Of a stretch of DNA of 64,000 nt, positions 25,101 to 33,565 are shown piece by piece. The DNA comes from Bacillus sp. F19 (GTDB lineage: Bacteria; Bacillota; Bacilli; Bacillales; Bacillaceae). The DNA lies in contig CP085710.1 of the NCBI GenBank assembly GCA_023823795.1, forward strand, positions 4,986,001 to 5,050,000, given 5' to 3'. The position numbers were made by a program, and so were the translations under genes. The notes beneath the pieces are model-generated. The model saw nothing but the letters and a program-made list of their open reading frames with translations, had not been told where the DNA came from and did no database searches. Numbering within the stretch: position 1 is the stretch's first letter; each line of letters begins with the position of its first letter.

Positions 25101-26607
25101 GCTCACGCAGCATTTCATAGATCGAAGTAAGCAGCTGGTCTCTCGTCTGCTCGTTATAAATCATGCCTTTTGCAAATGCGTGCGGAAGCTGAAAATGCGG
25201 AAGCCATTTCAGCCATTCCCAGCTCTTGTATTCTTTTTCATTAAAAATAAACACAAAGCGGACATCATGATAGCTGTGTGAAAAAGCAAGCTGTCCAATT
25301 AATTGATGAAGTTCATTTTTCATGATTGCTTCTTTCCCGATCAGTCCCATAGCACCCTGAGAAAGGTTCACACTGATTGGCACTGAACCAATTTCCCTGT
25401 ATACCTTTTCCATTTGCTGTGACTGTTCAAGCAGATCATCCACTTCTCTGTTCGCCATATCGTTTGAGCTAAGTGAAATTTGATAGCTTGATTTAACGGT
25501 GCCCGTTCCGATTCGAAGCTCCAGAAAGTCATTGCTTTCAGGCGTTCTTTCCCAAATTCGGTCTGATATTTGCCGCGTCATATACTTCATTTGTTCAAAA
25601 GAAGGAAAGTGGTAAGAAAGAACCTGGCGCTGCTTTTCAGCCGCCTCCTGAAGCTCATGGCGTTTGTTTTCAAGGTATTGTGTGTATACGCGGAGTCTGC
25701 GCTCTTGGCGTTTCCTGTAATTTCCTTTTTCTCTGAAATATTGCGCCGTTGACGTGATCAGCGTCATCACAAACATGACCATGGAGACGATGATAAAAAT
25801 GCCTCGCGGAGCAACAAGAGCGACAATTCCCATCGCAATCATCATGACAAGCGGCGGCAGAATAATCAGCCACAGGCTCCGTGATTGATCGTCCCCTTCC
25901 TGCGCTGGGAAAGTGAGCGAAATTTTATCTTTCGGAAGCTCATAGATCATCCGCGGCGTGCGGCGGTAGATCGGATATTTTTTGCTCATTTCAGATCTTG
26001 GTTTTTCCGTATGGGGCAGGCTTGAATGAAACTCGTCTATGCTCAAAACCTGTATCAAATCGGCTTCTATCAGCCGGACCGTCATAAACGGCCAGAAGAG
26101 AATGTCCCCAATTTGCAATTGCGTGAGACCCTCTATCTTCCTTCCATTCAAATAGACCTTTTCACCCTCAGGCGAGACCTTCCAATGACTTCCTGCTTTT
26201 AACAAGGTGAGAGAGCCTTTTCCAAGAACGGGAAAAGTACCCTTATCTTTATAAATGTGAGCCTCTTTAATGGTCGCTGAAAAAGAAATTTCTTTTTGAA
26301 ATCCAATATAGTAGGCTTCTGCTTTTTCAGGCGCCGGTGTTAAATAAATTGTCAGCTGTTCTGATTGATCGTCAAGACGAAATGGCTCTTTTACTGCAGC
26401 CTTTCCAATGGGTTTGTCATTCTGAATAATGACAAATCCATCTATTTCCTCTGTTTTTGCAACGGTTAAAGCTCCTTCAGAAAAAGGGAAATTCCTGACT
26501 GTCAGCGTGTGCTGAATCTCTGATCCGATGGAAATCGGACGGAACGCATCTTCGTTCACCTCATATTGCTGATAGGATTCACCGTGAAAAACCCATAAAA
26601 TACTCAT
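22123..26607 (-). CDS. essC: type VII secretion ATPase EssC (YukBA)
   Basis: 1,494 residues, the expected length. The N-terminal 190 residues hold two FHA-like domains, two membrane helices lie at about 230-275, and three FtsK/SpoIIIE ATPase domains follow. Walker A sequences are GTTGSGKS (about 679), GSSGYGKS (about 1007) and GQTQKGKT (about 1290). Only the first domain keeps the full catalytic set; the later ones are typically weaker nucleotide binders that contact substrates. It is the motor and central membrane component that exports WXG100 and LXG-type proteins. It is a single uninterrupted gene, unlike the early split annotation yukB/yukA. It is preceded by essB with a 27-base gap and overlaps esaA. 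Confidence 0.95.
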   Translation of the reverse strand: MSILWVFHGESYQQYEVNEDAFRPISIGSEIQHTLTVRNFPFSEGALTVAKTEEIDGFVIIQNDKPIGKAAVKEPFRLDDQSEQLTIYLTPAPEKAEAYYIGFQKEISFSATIKEAHIYKDKGTFPVLGKGSLTLLKAGSHWKVSPEGEKVYLNGRKIEGLTQLQIGDILFWPFMTVRLIEADLIQVLSIDEFHSSLPHTEKPRSEMSKKYPIYRRTPRMIYELPKDKISLTFPAQEGDDQSRSLWLIILPPLVMMIAMGIVALVAPRGIFIIVSMVMFVMTLITSTAQYFREKGNYRKRQERRLRVYTQYLENKRHELQEAAEKQRQVLSYHFPSFEQMKYMTRQISDRIWERTPESNDFLELRIGTGTVKSSYQISLSSNDMANREVDDLLEQSQQMEKVYREIGSVPISVNLSQGAMGLIGKEAIMKNELHQLIGQLAFSHSYHDVRFVFIFNEKEYKSWEWLKWLPHFQLPHAFAKGMIYNEQTRDQLLTSIYEMLRERDLEEKKENTRFAPHIIFVITNQQLISDHVILEYLEGEFSHLGISVIFAAEAKESLSDNIHTLVRYVNDQEGDILIQEKKAAAIPFKLDIHKREGNESFARMLRTLDHQVGMTNSIPKSVSFLEMVNVKEVDDLPIEQNWQTRESAKSLAVPVGLKGKEDVVELNLHEKAHGPHGLLAGTTGSGKSEFLQTYILSLAVHFHPHEVAFLLIDYKGGGMAQPFKNMPHLLGTITNIEGSKNFSARALASIKSELKRRQRLFDQYQVNHINDYTSLYKRNQAGEPLPHLFLISDEFAELKSEEPDFIRELVSTARIGRSLGVHLILATQKPGGVIDDQIWSNARFRVALKVQDASDSKEILKNADAASITITGRGYLQVGNNEVYELFQSAWSGAPYLEETSESEDEVAIVTDLGLQPLSNVASSKQHKKDTESQIEVIVDKIEELQTKMGIRKLNSPWLPPLENRISRHQYASQEHEEIYLGLIDEPEKQSQTPYSYQLMDDGNIAIFGSSGYGKSHTVMLLLLSIAARLSPEEAHYYVIDYGNGTLLPLRQLPHTADYFQLDQELKIDKFMRIVKDEISRRKQLFQQQEVSSIKMYNSLSKNKLPLMYIAIDNFDLVKEEMQELETQLIQFARDGQSLGIFMIFTATRVQSVRQSLMNSMKTKILHYLMDTTETYMAIGKVPFAPEPIPGRAIIKKDQAYFSQIFLPANGEDDYELLDSIKEDIGMLKVKHKNAKLPRPVPMLPAELTMINFTQFTADAHKTGVIPIGLDEEHVLPVSVNLAKTKHCIILGQTQKGKTNVLKVILNTALLQPTESIGIFDSIDRGLASYASEEKVAYLDTKEQISSWLDRTEELLKDREQTYLTAIQQGIVNNLAFSPVMLVVDGYSRFQQSLDSMLQDRLTRFMKNYSHLGFNVIVSGNNNELTKGFDAFTSEIKQIRQALILMKKSEQTLYTLPYSRKESDIHPGFGYYVENGKETKIQIPLCVIERKIYT

Positions 26608-26634
26608 GAAATCACCTCCTGGTGCCTATAATCG

Positions 26635-27945
26635 TCAGTCAGAACCCGATTTTGCAGGAGCGGCTGGCTTTTTCTCCGCAGCTTTCGCCTGCTCAGCTGC
26701 TTCCTTTGCCTCTTCTTCTGCTTTCTGCTGTTCTTCCACTTGCTCTTTCGCCTTCTGTTCTTCCTCTAACTTCTGTTCTTCTTCTTTCTTCTGGGCTTCC
26801 TGTTCTTCTTTAAATTGTTTTATTTCTGCATCAATTTTTTGAAGTTCCTGCTGCTTTTCTTCACTGTTCATTTCGGTATCTGCTTTTATTTGATCCTGGT
26901 ATTGAATCAGTCCAAATACAATCAAATCCCGGTCCTCAAGATTTCTTGCAAGTTCGAGTGCTTCTTTAGCCTCGCCTCTTCCAATATGTATCCAATACTC
27001 AAGGTACTGCGGATCGGATTGAAGGGTCAGCGTGTTTTGCACGCTTTCCTTTTGGTCTTCTGTCAAAGATTCATTGACTATGTAAGACGAAGCTAATTGA
27101 AATTTAACAACATTAGGCATTTCTTCTATGCTGTAGCCTGCAAGGGTGCTGACTACTTCACTGTAATCGTTGCCCAAGTAGTATTCATTGCTCTCTACAA
27201 ATGCTTCTTGTTTAGGGTGAAGGGAAAAAAGGGAATAAGCTGTATAAACAAGTGCGGGAACAAGCAAAACAAGAAAACCCAGAGCTATGTATCGTGTAAG
27301 CTTCCATTTCTTTTCCGGAATGGAGACAAGAGCTGCATTCTTCTTGTCGATTTCCCTCATGTTCTTTTCTATCAGGGTTAACAATTCAGGATAAGTGACC
27401 GCTGAAAGCAATTCCCTTGATGCTGGTGAAATGTCCAAAGTTTCATTGAATTTCAGATATTGCATAAAGGTATATTTGGAATCAACTGCAGCTGCAACGC
27501 AGGCTTTCAATTCCTGCCAAAGCCTGTCACCGTCCTGTTCATACGGAGGAATGCTTTCCATTACGCCGTAATGAAGAAAATAAGGCGTAAAGCTTTGATC
27601 AAATAAAATGTTTTCAGGACATACAATCAAATGAAGCCGCGATAACGAGTGGTTTTTCACCTTTTTTACCAGCTGATAGGAAAAATTCCACTTGCTTCGC
27701 TCTTCTTTTTTAATTAAACTGGAAAAACCTAAATAAGTCTCAGGCGGCTGAACATGAACCCTTAATTCATCTTCAGTCAGAACGATTTCCCGCTTAATGG
27801 ATGGATCCATTTCTTTCAGCATATCGATTTCTGCTGCTTGATCCAGTTTTACTTTTTCTGTTTGAAAGATGAAAGTATAGCCATCTTCCTTCGTTATGAC
27901 AGCTTCAAGCTGCTGCTCTAAATATGACGGTTTTTTTTCTGACAT
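26635..27945 (-). CDS. essB: type VII secretion protein EssB (YukC)
   Basis: 436 residues. The cytosolic N-terminal half is a pseudokinase-like fold (residues 1-215; PPETYLGFSSL, CPENILFDQSFTPYFLHYGV). One membrane helix follows (IALGFLVLLVPALVYTAYSLF, about 225-245) and then a helical extracytoplasmic part. The last 70 residues are low-complexity repeats of E, K, Q and A ending in APAKSGSD. This is EssB/YukC, which bridges EssC and the outside. The ATG at 27945 has GGAGT 8 bases upstream. An earlier ATG at 27963 overlaps the esaB stop and lacks a site. Confidence 0.9.
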   Translation of the reverse strand: MSEKKPSYLEQQLEAVITKEDGYTFIFQTEKVKLDQAAEIDMLKEMDPSIKREIVLTEDELRVHVQPPETYLGFSSLIKKEERSKWNFSYQLVKKVKNHSLSRLHLIVCPENILFDQSFTPYFLHYGVMESIPPYEQDGDRLWQELKACVAAAVDSKYTFMQYLKFNETLDISPASRELLSAVTYPELLTLIEKNMREIDKKNAALVSIPEKKWKLTRYIALGFLVLLVPALVYTAYSLFSLHPKQEAFVESNEYYLGNDYSEVVSTLAGYSIEEMPNVVKFQLASSYIVNESLTEDQKESVQNTLTLQSDPQYLEYWIHIGRGEAKEALELARNLEDRDLIVFGLIQYQDQIKADTEMNSEEKQQELQKIDAEIKQFKEEQEAQKKEEEQKLEEEQKAKEQVEEQQKAEEEAKEAAEQAKAAEKKPAAPAKSGSD

Positions 27946-27959
27946 TGAGAATGACTCCT

Positions 27960-28199
27960 TCATAGGATTTCAAAACGATCTCCTGTTGTAATTCCGCATT
28001 CTACAAGCTTATGGTTGCCTGATAGGACAATCTGCTTATTGGGAACGCGCACCCAATACCCTTCTCGAGGTGGGTCAGAAATGCATCTTGTCTGCCATAC
28101 TATATCCACTACTTTTTTGACAGAGTGATAATTTGATAGACGCAAATCAAATGTTTCTCCTGTGTAATGCTTCAAATCGATTGTCACTTCAATATACAT
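27960..28199 (-). CDS. esaB: ubiquitin-like protein EsaB (YukD)
   Basis: 79 residues with the beta-grasp pattern of YukD: MYIEVTIDLKHYTG, RLSNYHSVKKVVDIVWQ, then ECGITTGDRFEIL. It lacks the C-terminal Gly-Gly of real ubiquitin, as YukD does, so it is not a conjugated tag. It is a cytosolic component needed for, or regulating, type VII secretion. It sits between esxA and essB, as in B. subtilis. Confidence 0.9.
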   Translation of the reverse strand: MYIEVTIDLKHYTGETFDLRLSNYHSVKKVVDIVWQTRCISDPPREGYWVRVPNKQIVLSGNHKLVECGITTGDRFEIL

Positions 28200-28220
28200 G
28201 CCTTTTCACCTCAAAATGAA

Positions 28221-28254
28221 GAAGCGCCGTCATCTGATTTAGAATGGGCGCTCC
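28221..28254 (-). terminator. possible attenuator between esxA and esaB
   Basis: Arms AGCGCC and GGCGCT with an 18-base loop and a weak T-rich tail. Such a leaky hairpin would let the secreted WXG100 protein be made in excess over the machinery. This is inference. Confidence 0.4.
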
Positions 28255-28285
28255 TTTCTGCACTTCATTAGATTGTCAGATCCTA

Positions 28286-28579
28286 TTAACCGCGGATTTG
28301 GCCTGCAATGTTTGCATCAGCCTCTTGAAGAGCGTGTGCTGTCTTCTCTAATTGTCTTGAAATATCTTCTACTAAATGCTGCATATCTATGAAAGAAGGC
28401 TTAAGCTGTTCATATTGATCTCTGAAAGCGTTGCTTGCTTCCCCTTCCCACATAGCCTGTAATTGACCAATCATGCTGTCTAGGCGTCCAATAAGAAGAC
28501 CAAGCTCTCCACCTTCATTGTTATAACGTTTTGACATATCGACAAGTTCTGCAGGGGTAACGCGAATAATTCCTGACAT
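28286..28579 (-). CDS. esxA: WXG100 secreted protein EsxA (YukE)
   Basis: 97 residues, two helices joined by the WEG turn (MWEGEASNAF, about residues 41-50), the hallmark of WXG100 proteins. It is secreted as a helical hairpin dimer by the type VII system encoded downstream and is required for it. The ATG at 28579 has AAAGGAG 8 bases upstream; an in-frame codon two residues earlier overlaps that region. It is the first gene of the operon, behind a near-consensus promoter. Confidence 0.95.
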   Translation of the reverse strand: MSGIIRVTPAELVDMSKRYNNEGGELGLLIGRLDSMIGQLQAMWEGEASNAFRDQYEQLKPSFIDMQHLVEDISRQLEKTAHALQEADANIAGQIRG

Positions 28580-28611
28580 TTTCATCTCTCCTTTTACACG
28601 AATTTACATTA

Positions 28612-28640
28612 ATTGTATAAACAAAGACCATGAAGGTCAA
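28612..28640 (-). promoter_or_regulatory. sigma-A promoter of the type VII secretion operon
   Basis: On the minus strand TTGACC is followed after exactly 17 bases by TACAAT, 33 bases before the esxA start. It is among the best promoter matches in the window. Confidence 0.75.
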
Positions 28641-28875
28641 TTGTTACTTCTAGAATACTAGTAAAATAGTACATTATATCTACTATTATGTAATAGAGGA
28701 AGAATATTACTGGATTTATCATTTCTGTTATTAATTACCCATGTAATTTACCAATAAAATCTATTTTAAGGGAATTTTTATAATATTTTTCCATACTTTT
28801 AGTGGGAAAGTCCTATTCTTGATTCCCGGATTATTTGTATTAGTCTAAACCAATTAATGAATTAATTTTCATATT
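28641..28875. other. AT-rich region between esxA promoter and truncated effector
   Basis: No coding remnant was recognised. Activator sites for the secretion operon (DegU in B. subtilis) would be expected here, but none is identified with confidence. Confidence 0.4.
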
Positions 28876-29394
28876 CTATATATAGAAAAACTGGATTTTT
28901 TGAAAGTAAATGACTGAGTGCGTGATTTTATCCAACCGGTTCTTTCTTGTTTGATCACCACTCGTTTTTTTGATTTCGTTCGTAACCAAATCATTAAATC
29001 TAGAAGCATGTCTATACTGATTTGTGCTTTGGCCTGTATATATGCCTAATGCATTGTATATCCAATCAAGCGGTGCCCCATCCTTGCTGTCTTTTTCGCT
29101 GTGCTCACTTCCTCTAGTAATAGTATAGACTTGGTTAATTCCCTTTTCTGTATCGAAAAAATGGATGATTGTTCCATCAAAGCCCGAATCTAAGTCACCT
29201 TTTAGGAATTCTTTTTTATATTCCTTAGAATGGTAGACAGTAATCTTTTGAGGTGGTTCAATCCCTGTCTCTTCAATAAATATTCTTCGAATAACTTCTT
29301 CCGACAAAAGTTCATCATTAGGTCCGTATTCTAAGCCGGTAATCCGGGCTCTTAATAAGTCGGAACTCAACACTTCTTCTGAGTTATTTTCCAC
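28876..29394 (-). pseudogene. lipase-like putative type VII effector, C-terminally truncated (DUF6792-like)
   Basis: About 172 residues. The retained part (LRARITGLEYG, IRRIFIEETGIEPP, GFDGTIIHFFD, NQVYTITRGSE, DWIYNALGIYTGQS) resembles the N-terminal half of Bacillus alpha/beta-hydrolase proteins annotated DUF6792. It stops after KITHS, where the nucleophile elbow GxSxG would follow, and continues with an unrelated tail VIYFQKIQFFYI. The catalytic serine region is therefore lost. Its position beside the secretion operon and behind a lipoprotein gene suggests a secreted lipase effector, now broken. The GTG at 29394 fits the GAGGTG site; another GTG is at 29403. Confidence 0.55.
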
Positions 29395-29412
29395 TTCTTT
29401 CACCTCGAATTA

Positions 29413-30072
29413 TTAATCCAGGAAATGAATTGATTTCATAAACCCTAATGTTTTTTCTTCTTCATTTACTGAATTAATGTCACATTTTTTCTTTGTGTCG
29501 GAACACATGACATAATGTATAAAGCTCACTGCTTTATCGCTGTCCTTTGACATTATATATCCAAAAAATATGTGTGTTGCTGAATCTTCATTTTCAGGTT
29601 TATACTCTTTTTTTCCAAAATAAATCGTTTTATCTTCAAATTCTTCTTTACTGTATTCACCTTCATACTTCACACTATCTGATAGCAAAGATAAGTTTGC
29701 CTCGACCTCTTTAGTTACTGGTTGATCTTCATATGTTGCAATTACATAGTATGAAATATTTGAAGATTCATTGGTTTCACCAAAATTAACTGTTTCAAAA
29801 TGATCTTTTTCTCTTTCGTAAAACATCTCATCTAATGTTGCGTTATCAGGAAATTTCATAGAATAACCATTCGTTTTTGATTTGAATGTATAATACCCTT
29901 CTTCAACCTCTTCGTTTGAAGCCATAAATTCTCGTGTAAACTCATCTTTAAAGGCTTCCGTTTCAGGCATTGAAGAAGGATCTATTTTACCGTTTTCTTT
30001 TTCTTTGCTCATTCCGCAACCCCCAGTAATGATCAACATTAAAACCAGACTAAGCTGTATTATTTTTTTCAA
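29413..30072 (-). CDS. lipoprotein, possible immunity partner
   Basis: 219 residues with a lipoprotein signal peptide (KKIIQLSLVLMLIITGGC, lipobox ITGGC with Cys at residue 19). The mature part is acidic and soluble, containing YYTFKSKTNGYSMKFPDNATLD and a long beta-rich domain. It is the first gene of a two-gene unit with the truncated lipase-like protein, 19 bases apart. In Staphylococcus aureus a type VII-secreted lipase is neutralised by lipoproteins encoded beside it, so an immunity role is a reasonable guess. The sequence itself does not show it. Confidence 0.65.
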   Translation of the reverse strand: MKKIIQLSLVLMLIITGGCGMSKEKENGKIDPSSMPETEAFKDEFTREFMASNEEVEEGYYTFKSKTNGYSMKFPDNATLDEMFYEREKDHFETVNFGETNESSNISYYVIATYEDQPVTKEVEANLSLLSDSVKYEGEYSKEEFEDKTIYFGKKEYKPENEDSATHIFFGYIMSKDSDKAVSFIHYVMCSDTKKKCDINSVNEEEKTLGFMKSIHFLD

Positions 30073-30273
30073 TGGATGGGCTCCTTTCGGATATCTCGTA
30101 TGTACTCCATCTAATTACCACCACATTTTCCCACTAATGTTCAATATGAAACCTGAATAATGAAAAACTAACTACTTAATACATGTGAGTTATTGCTTAT
30201 TAAATTCCATATAACCCCTTATTTCCCAGCAATTATATGACTATGTTTCTATTAGATTTAAACTTATCTTTTC

Positions 30274-30310
30274 AAAAAAACCTCTTCCAAATACGGAAGA
30301 GGTTTTTTTA
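30274..30310. terminator. bidirectional terminator
   Basis: Arms AAACCTCTTCC and GGAAGAGGTTT carry A and T runs on both sides. It mainly serves the M20 hydrolase gene on the minus strand. Confidence 0.85.
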
Positions 30311-30335
30311 CTTAATCATTTCATTGACTCCTCAC

Positions 30336-31631
30336 CTAGCTATTTGCAAGCCTGGCAAGTGATTCTTTCAGCACCTGTACACCTCTGATGCAGTCAGGGA
30401 GTGATGTCCACTCCTCCGGTGAATGGCTTTTCCCGTTTAAGCTCGGCACAAAAATCATTCCTGAAGGCACATATCTTCCTAGTGTCATTGCGTCATGCCC
30501 CGCTCCGCTGGGAAGAGAGAGCGAGGTCATTCCACTCGCTTCAGCAGAAGTTCGGATGATTTCCTGTATATGATCCGGTACGATCACAGGCGAGATATTG
30601 ATGCCGTCGTTTATGTCGACAGCCACTCCTCTTTCCTTTGAAAGATTCATTGCTTCATCTTTTAATGCGGAAATCATAGCATCTCTGGCAGCCAAATCAA
30701 TATCCCTTGCATCCACAATGACCTCTGTTTTGCCGGAAATGACGTTCGTTCCGTTTGGGAAGACGTTTATTTTTCCGACCGTAGCAACAGCCGTTTGGCT
30801 GAACCTTCCCGGCGCCTGTTCAACTTTTAAAATAAATTCAGCTGCGGCCGCCAGTGTATCCCTGCGAAAGTTCATCGGCGTATTACCCGCGTGATCTGTT
30901 TCGCCTATAAACGTAAAGGATATCCAGGATGGACCGGCAATGCCGCTGACGATGCCGATGTCTTTATTTTCTGACTCGAGGCGCTTGCCCTGTTCAATAT
31001 GAAGTTCAAGAAAAGCATAAATATCCTCTGGTTTTCTGCAGGATTCTTTAACTCGTTCAGGCTCATGCCCGCACCTTTTCAATTCATCATATAGAACGTT
31101 ACCTTTATCATCTTTAAATGATTTGAAATCAGCTGCGCTCACTTCTCCCATCATGACTCGGCTTCCAAAAATTCCGTTTTTAAATCGCGCTCCTTCCTCA
31201 TCTACAAAGACAGCAAGCTCAATTGAACGCTCCGGCTTCTCTTGTTTAGAAGCGATGGCCTTTATCGCAAGCAAACTGCTTAAGCATCCAAGCGGACCGT
31301 CAAATGCCCCGCCATTTGGAACACTGTCCAAATGAGAGCCTGTCATCACGACCGGAAGATCAGGCGAGCTTCCAAGAAGCGTGCCGAATAAATTTCCGAT
31401 CGCATCTTCCCGGACGTCTAATCCAATTTCCGACATCCATTCTTTGAAAACGGACTTTGCCTGTTTCTCTTCATTTGTATAAGGAAATCTTGTTACGCCT
31501 CCATCTGGAGTTTTTCCGATTTCTGCAAGGATGGATAATTTATCTGCCAGTTCATGTGCATCTATTCCCTCGAACTCTTGGCACTGATTAAGCTCTTCCA
31601 GCAGTCTTTCTTTCGAAAATATGGAAGCCAT
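30336..31631 (-). CDS. M20 amidase: N-carbamoyl-amino-acid hydrolase / allantoate deiminase family
   Basis: 431 residues of the hydantoinase/carbamoylase group of zinc peptidases. Metal ligands are in place: GSHLDSV (His), GGAFDGPLG (Asp), DEEGARF (Glu), LELHIEQG (His) and the C-terminal KSHSPEEW (His). The dimerisation lid runs from about residue 215 to 330 and contains DHAGNTPM. It hydrolyses the carbamoyl or ureido group of N-carbamoyl amino acids, ureidoglycolate or allantoate; no neighbour settles which. The start has GTGAGGA 8 bases upstream. It is monocistronic. Confidence 0.85.
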   Translation of the reverse strand: MASIFSKERLLEELNQCQEFEGIDAHELADKLSILAEIGKTPDGGVTRFPYTNEEKQAKSVFKEWMSEIGLDVREDAIGNLFGTLLGSSPDLPVVMTGSHLDSVPNGGAFDGPLGCLSSLLAIKAIASKQEKPERSIELAVFVDEEGARFKNGIFGSRVMMGEVSAADFKSFKDDKGNVLYDELKRCGHEPERVKESCRKPEDIYAFLELHIEQGKRLESENKDIGIVSGIAGPSWISFTFIGETDHAGNTPMNFRRDTLAAAAEFILKVEQAPGRFSQTAVATVGKINVFPNGTNVISGKTEVIVDARDIDLAARDAMISALKDEAMNLSKERGVAVDINDGINISPVIVPDHIQEIIRTSAEASGMTSLSLPSGAGHDAMTLGRYVPSGMIFVPSLNGKSHSPEEWTSLPDCIRGVQVLKESLARLANS

Positions 31632-31868
31632 TTATAATTCCTCACTTTCTATGGTGAATGTTTATTGCATCCGGACAGGACAAGTCTTTACAGAATTTTA
31701 TAATATTTCTTATTATAAAGAATTCCATTTATTTCGCAAACCGTAATAACCCAAAATTGTATGCAAAAAAAGAAAGTAGAAAATTTTTAATAAATTCTGC
31801 TTCATTTTCTACTATTAAGGGTAGAAAGTAGGATAACAGAAAGACAACAATGAAAAGGGGAATTCGGG

Positions 31869-33335
31869 ATGGAACAGAATCACACAATGATGCAGTTTTT
31901 TGAGTGGCATGTACGACCTACTGGAACACATTGGAACAGGCTGAAAAAGTTAGCGCCGGAGCTTAAGGAAAGAGGCATAGATTCCATTTGGATTCCTCCC
32001 GTTACAAAAGCCCAATCTAGAATTGATGTCGGGTATGGTGTGTATGATTTATATGATCTGGGAGAGTTCAATCAAAAGGGGTCTGTCCGAACGAAATATG
32101 GCTTAAAGAAGGAATTAATTGCTGCCATTAAAGCCTGTCACGATAACGGCATTGCCGTTTATGTGGATTTGGTTATGAATCATAAAGCAGGAGCCGATGA
32201 GACGGAACTATTTAAAGTGATTGAAGTGGATCAGGAGGACCGCACTGAAGAATTATCGAAGCCGGTTAATATTGAAGGCTGGACAAAATTCAACTTTCCC
32301 GGACGAAAAGGAAGGTATTCGTCTTTTGAATGGAATTTTGAGCATTTTAATGGAACGGATTACGATGCGAAAAACGATAAAATCGGCATTTTTAAAATTG
32401 TCGGTGACAATAAAGACTGGAATGAAAATGTTGATGGGGAATTCGGCAATTATGATTACCTAATGTTTGCCAACATTGACTATAATAATGAAGAAGTTCA
32501 GGATGAAATGATTTCATGGGGCAAGTGGCTTGCAGATACGCTTCAGTGTGATGGGTACCGCCTTGATGCCATTAAACATATCAATCATGAGTTTGTTCGG
32601 AGGTTTGCTGAAGAGCTATATGAAGACCGCGGGGAAGATTTTTATTTTGCAGGCGAGTTTTGGAAATCAGACTTAAAAGCATGCCAGGATTTCCTTGATA
32701 AGATTGACTTCAAAATGAGTTTATTTGATGTGTCTCTTCACTACAAGCTTCATGAAGCATCCATGAAAGGAGATGAATTTGATCTCTCAACCATTTTTGA
32801 GGATACCCTTGTCGGCTCCCATCCAGAACATGCCGTCACATTTGTTGATAATCATGATTCCCAGCCGGATGAAGCGCTTGAATCATGGGTTGAAGATTGG
32901 TTTAAGCAAAGCGCCTATGCTCTGATTCTTCTCAGAGAACAAGGCTATCCTTGTGTATTTTATGGTGATTACTACGGAATTGACGGAGACAATCCAATCG
33001 ATGGCAAAAAAGAAGCGATTGATCCCCTCCTCTATGCCAGACAAACAAGAGCCTATGGTGAGCAGGAGGATTACTTTGATCATCCAAATACAATCGGCTG
33101 GGTAAGACGCGGCGTTGATGAAATTGACCGTTCCGGCTGTGCAGTCGTCATTTCAAATGGCGGTGAAGGGGAAAAACGGATGTGTGTCGGCGAGCACCAT
33201 GCAGGTGAAGTATGGGTGGACTTAACTGGCACCCGTGAAGAGCATATCACTATTGATGAAGATGGCTTTGCGACGTTCCCGGTTAACGGAAAAAGTGTTT
33301 CTGTCTGGGCTCGTCCAGATGAAGATGTTGAATAG
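31869..33335 (+). CDS. cytoplasmic alpha-amylase (GH13)
   Basis: 488 residues with the GH13 regions: VDLVMNHKAG (region I), GYRLDAIKH with the nucleophile Asp at about 232, FYFAGEFW with the acid Glu at about 262, and TFVDNHDSQP with the third Asp at about 329. The calcium-binding B domain (about 105-205) and a C-terminal beta domain are present. There is no signal peptide, so it acts in the cytosol on internal glycogen or imported maltodextrins, like E. coli AmyA. It starts with MEQNHTMMQFFEWH, typical of this subfamily. The ribosome site AAAGGGG precedes the ATG. It is monocistronic. Confidence 0.9.
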   Translation: MEQNHTMMQFFEWHVRPTGTHWNRLKKLAPELKERGIDSIWIPPVTKAQSRIDVGYGVYDLYDLGEFNQKGSVRTKYGLKKELIAAIKACHDNGIAVYVDLVMNHKAGADETELFKVIEVDQEDRTEELSKPVNIEGWTKFNFPGRKGRYSSFEWNFEHFNGTDYDAKNDKIGIFKIVGDNKDWNENVDGEFGNYDYLMFANIDYNNEEVQDEMISWGKWLADTLQCDGYRLDAIKHINHEFVRRFAEELYEDRGEDFYFAGEFWKSDLKACQDFLDKIDFKMSLFDVSLHYKLHEASMKGDEFDLSTIFEDTLVGSHPEHAVTFVDNHDSQPDEALESWVEDWFKQSAYALILLREQGYPCVFYGDYYGIDGDNPIDGKKEAIDPLLYARQTRAYGEQEDYFDHPNTIGWVRRGVDEIDRSGCAVVISNGGEGEKRMCVGEHHAGEVWVDLTGTREEHITIDEDGFATFPVNGKSVSVWARPDEDVE

Positions 33336-33344
33336 ATGAAAGTG

Positions 33345-33386
33345 AACAGCCGGTATCCTGGATATGGAAACCGGCTGTGGTTTTTG
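33345..33386 (+). terminator. terminator of the amylase gene
   Basis: Arms ACAGCCGGT and ACCGGCTGT are followed by GGTTTTTGG. Confidence 0.8.
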
Positions 33387-33465
33387 GGTCTAATTCTTGA
33401 GAATGCCGTTAAACTCGCCGCTTTTTAGATTCATCACTCAGCATTTTTTAAAATATCCAATACTT

Positions 33466-33528
33466 AATCCCATCACTTTTAAAAATAATTCCATGACTTT
33501 CATGATTATTCCCATTACTTTTGAAAAT
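33466..33528 (-). repeat. three-unit 21-bp tandem repeat
   Basis: Three consecutive 21-base units start at 33466, 33487 and 33508 (plus-strand cores ATCCCATCACTTTT, ATTCCATGACTTTC, TTCCCATTACTTTT). The core differs from the GCTAATAAA arrays but the period is identical, and it also sits between convergent genes. Confidence 0.6.
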
Positions 33529-33565
33529 GATCCTTTATATTCATCTCACATAGCAATTGAGCAGG

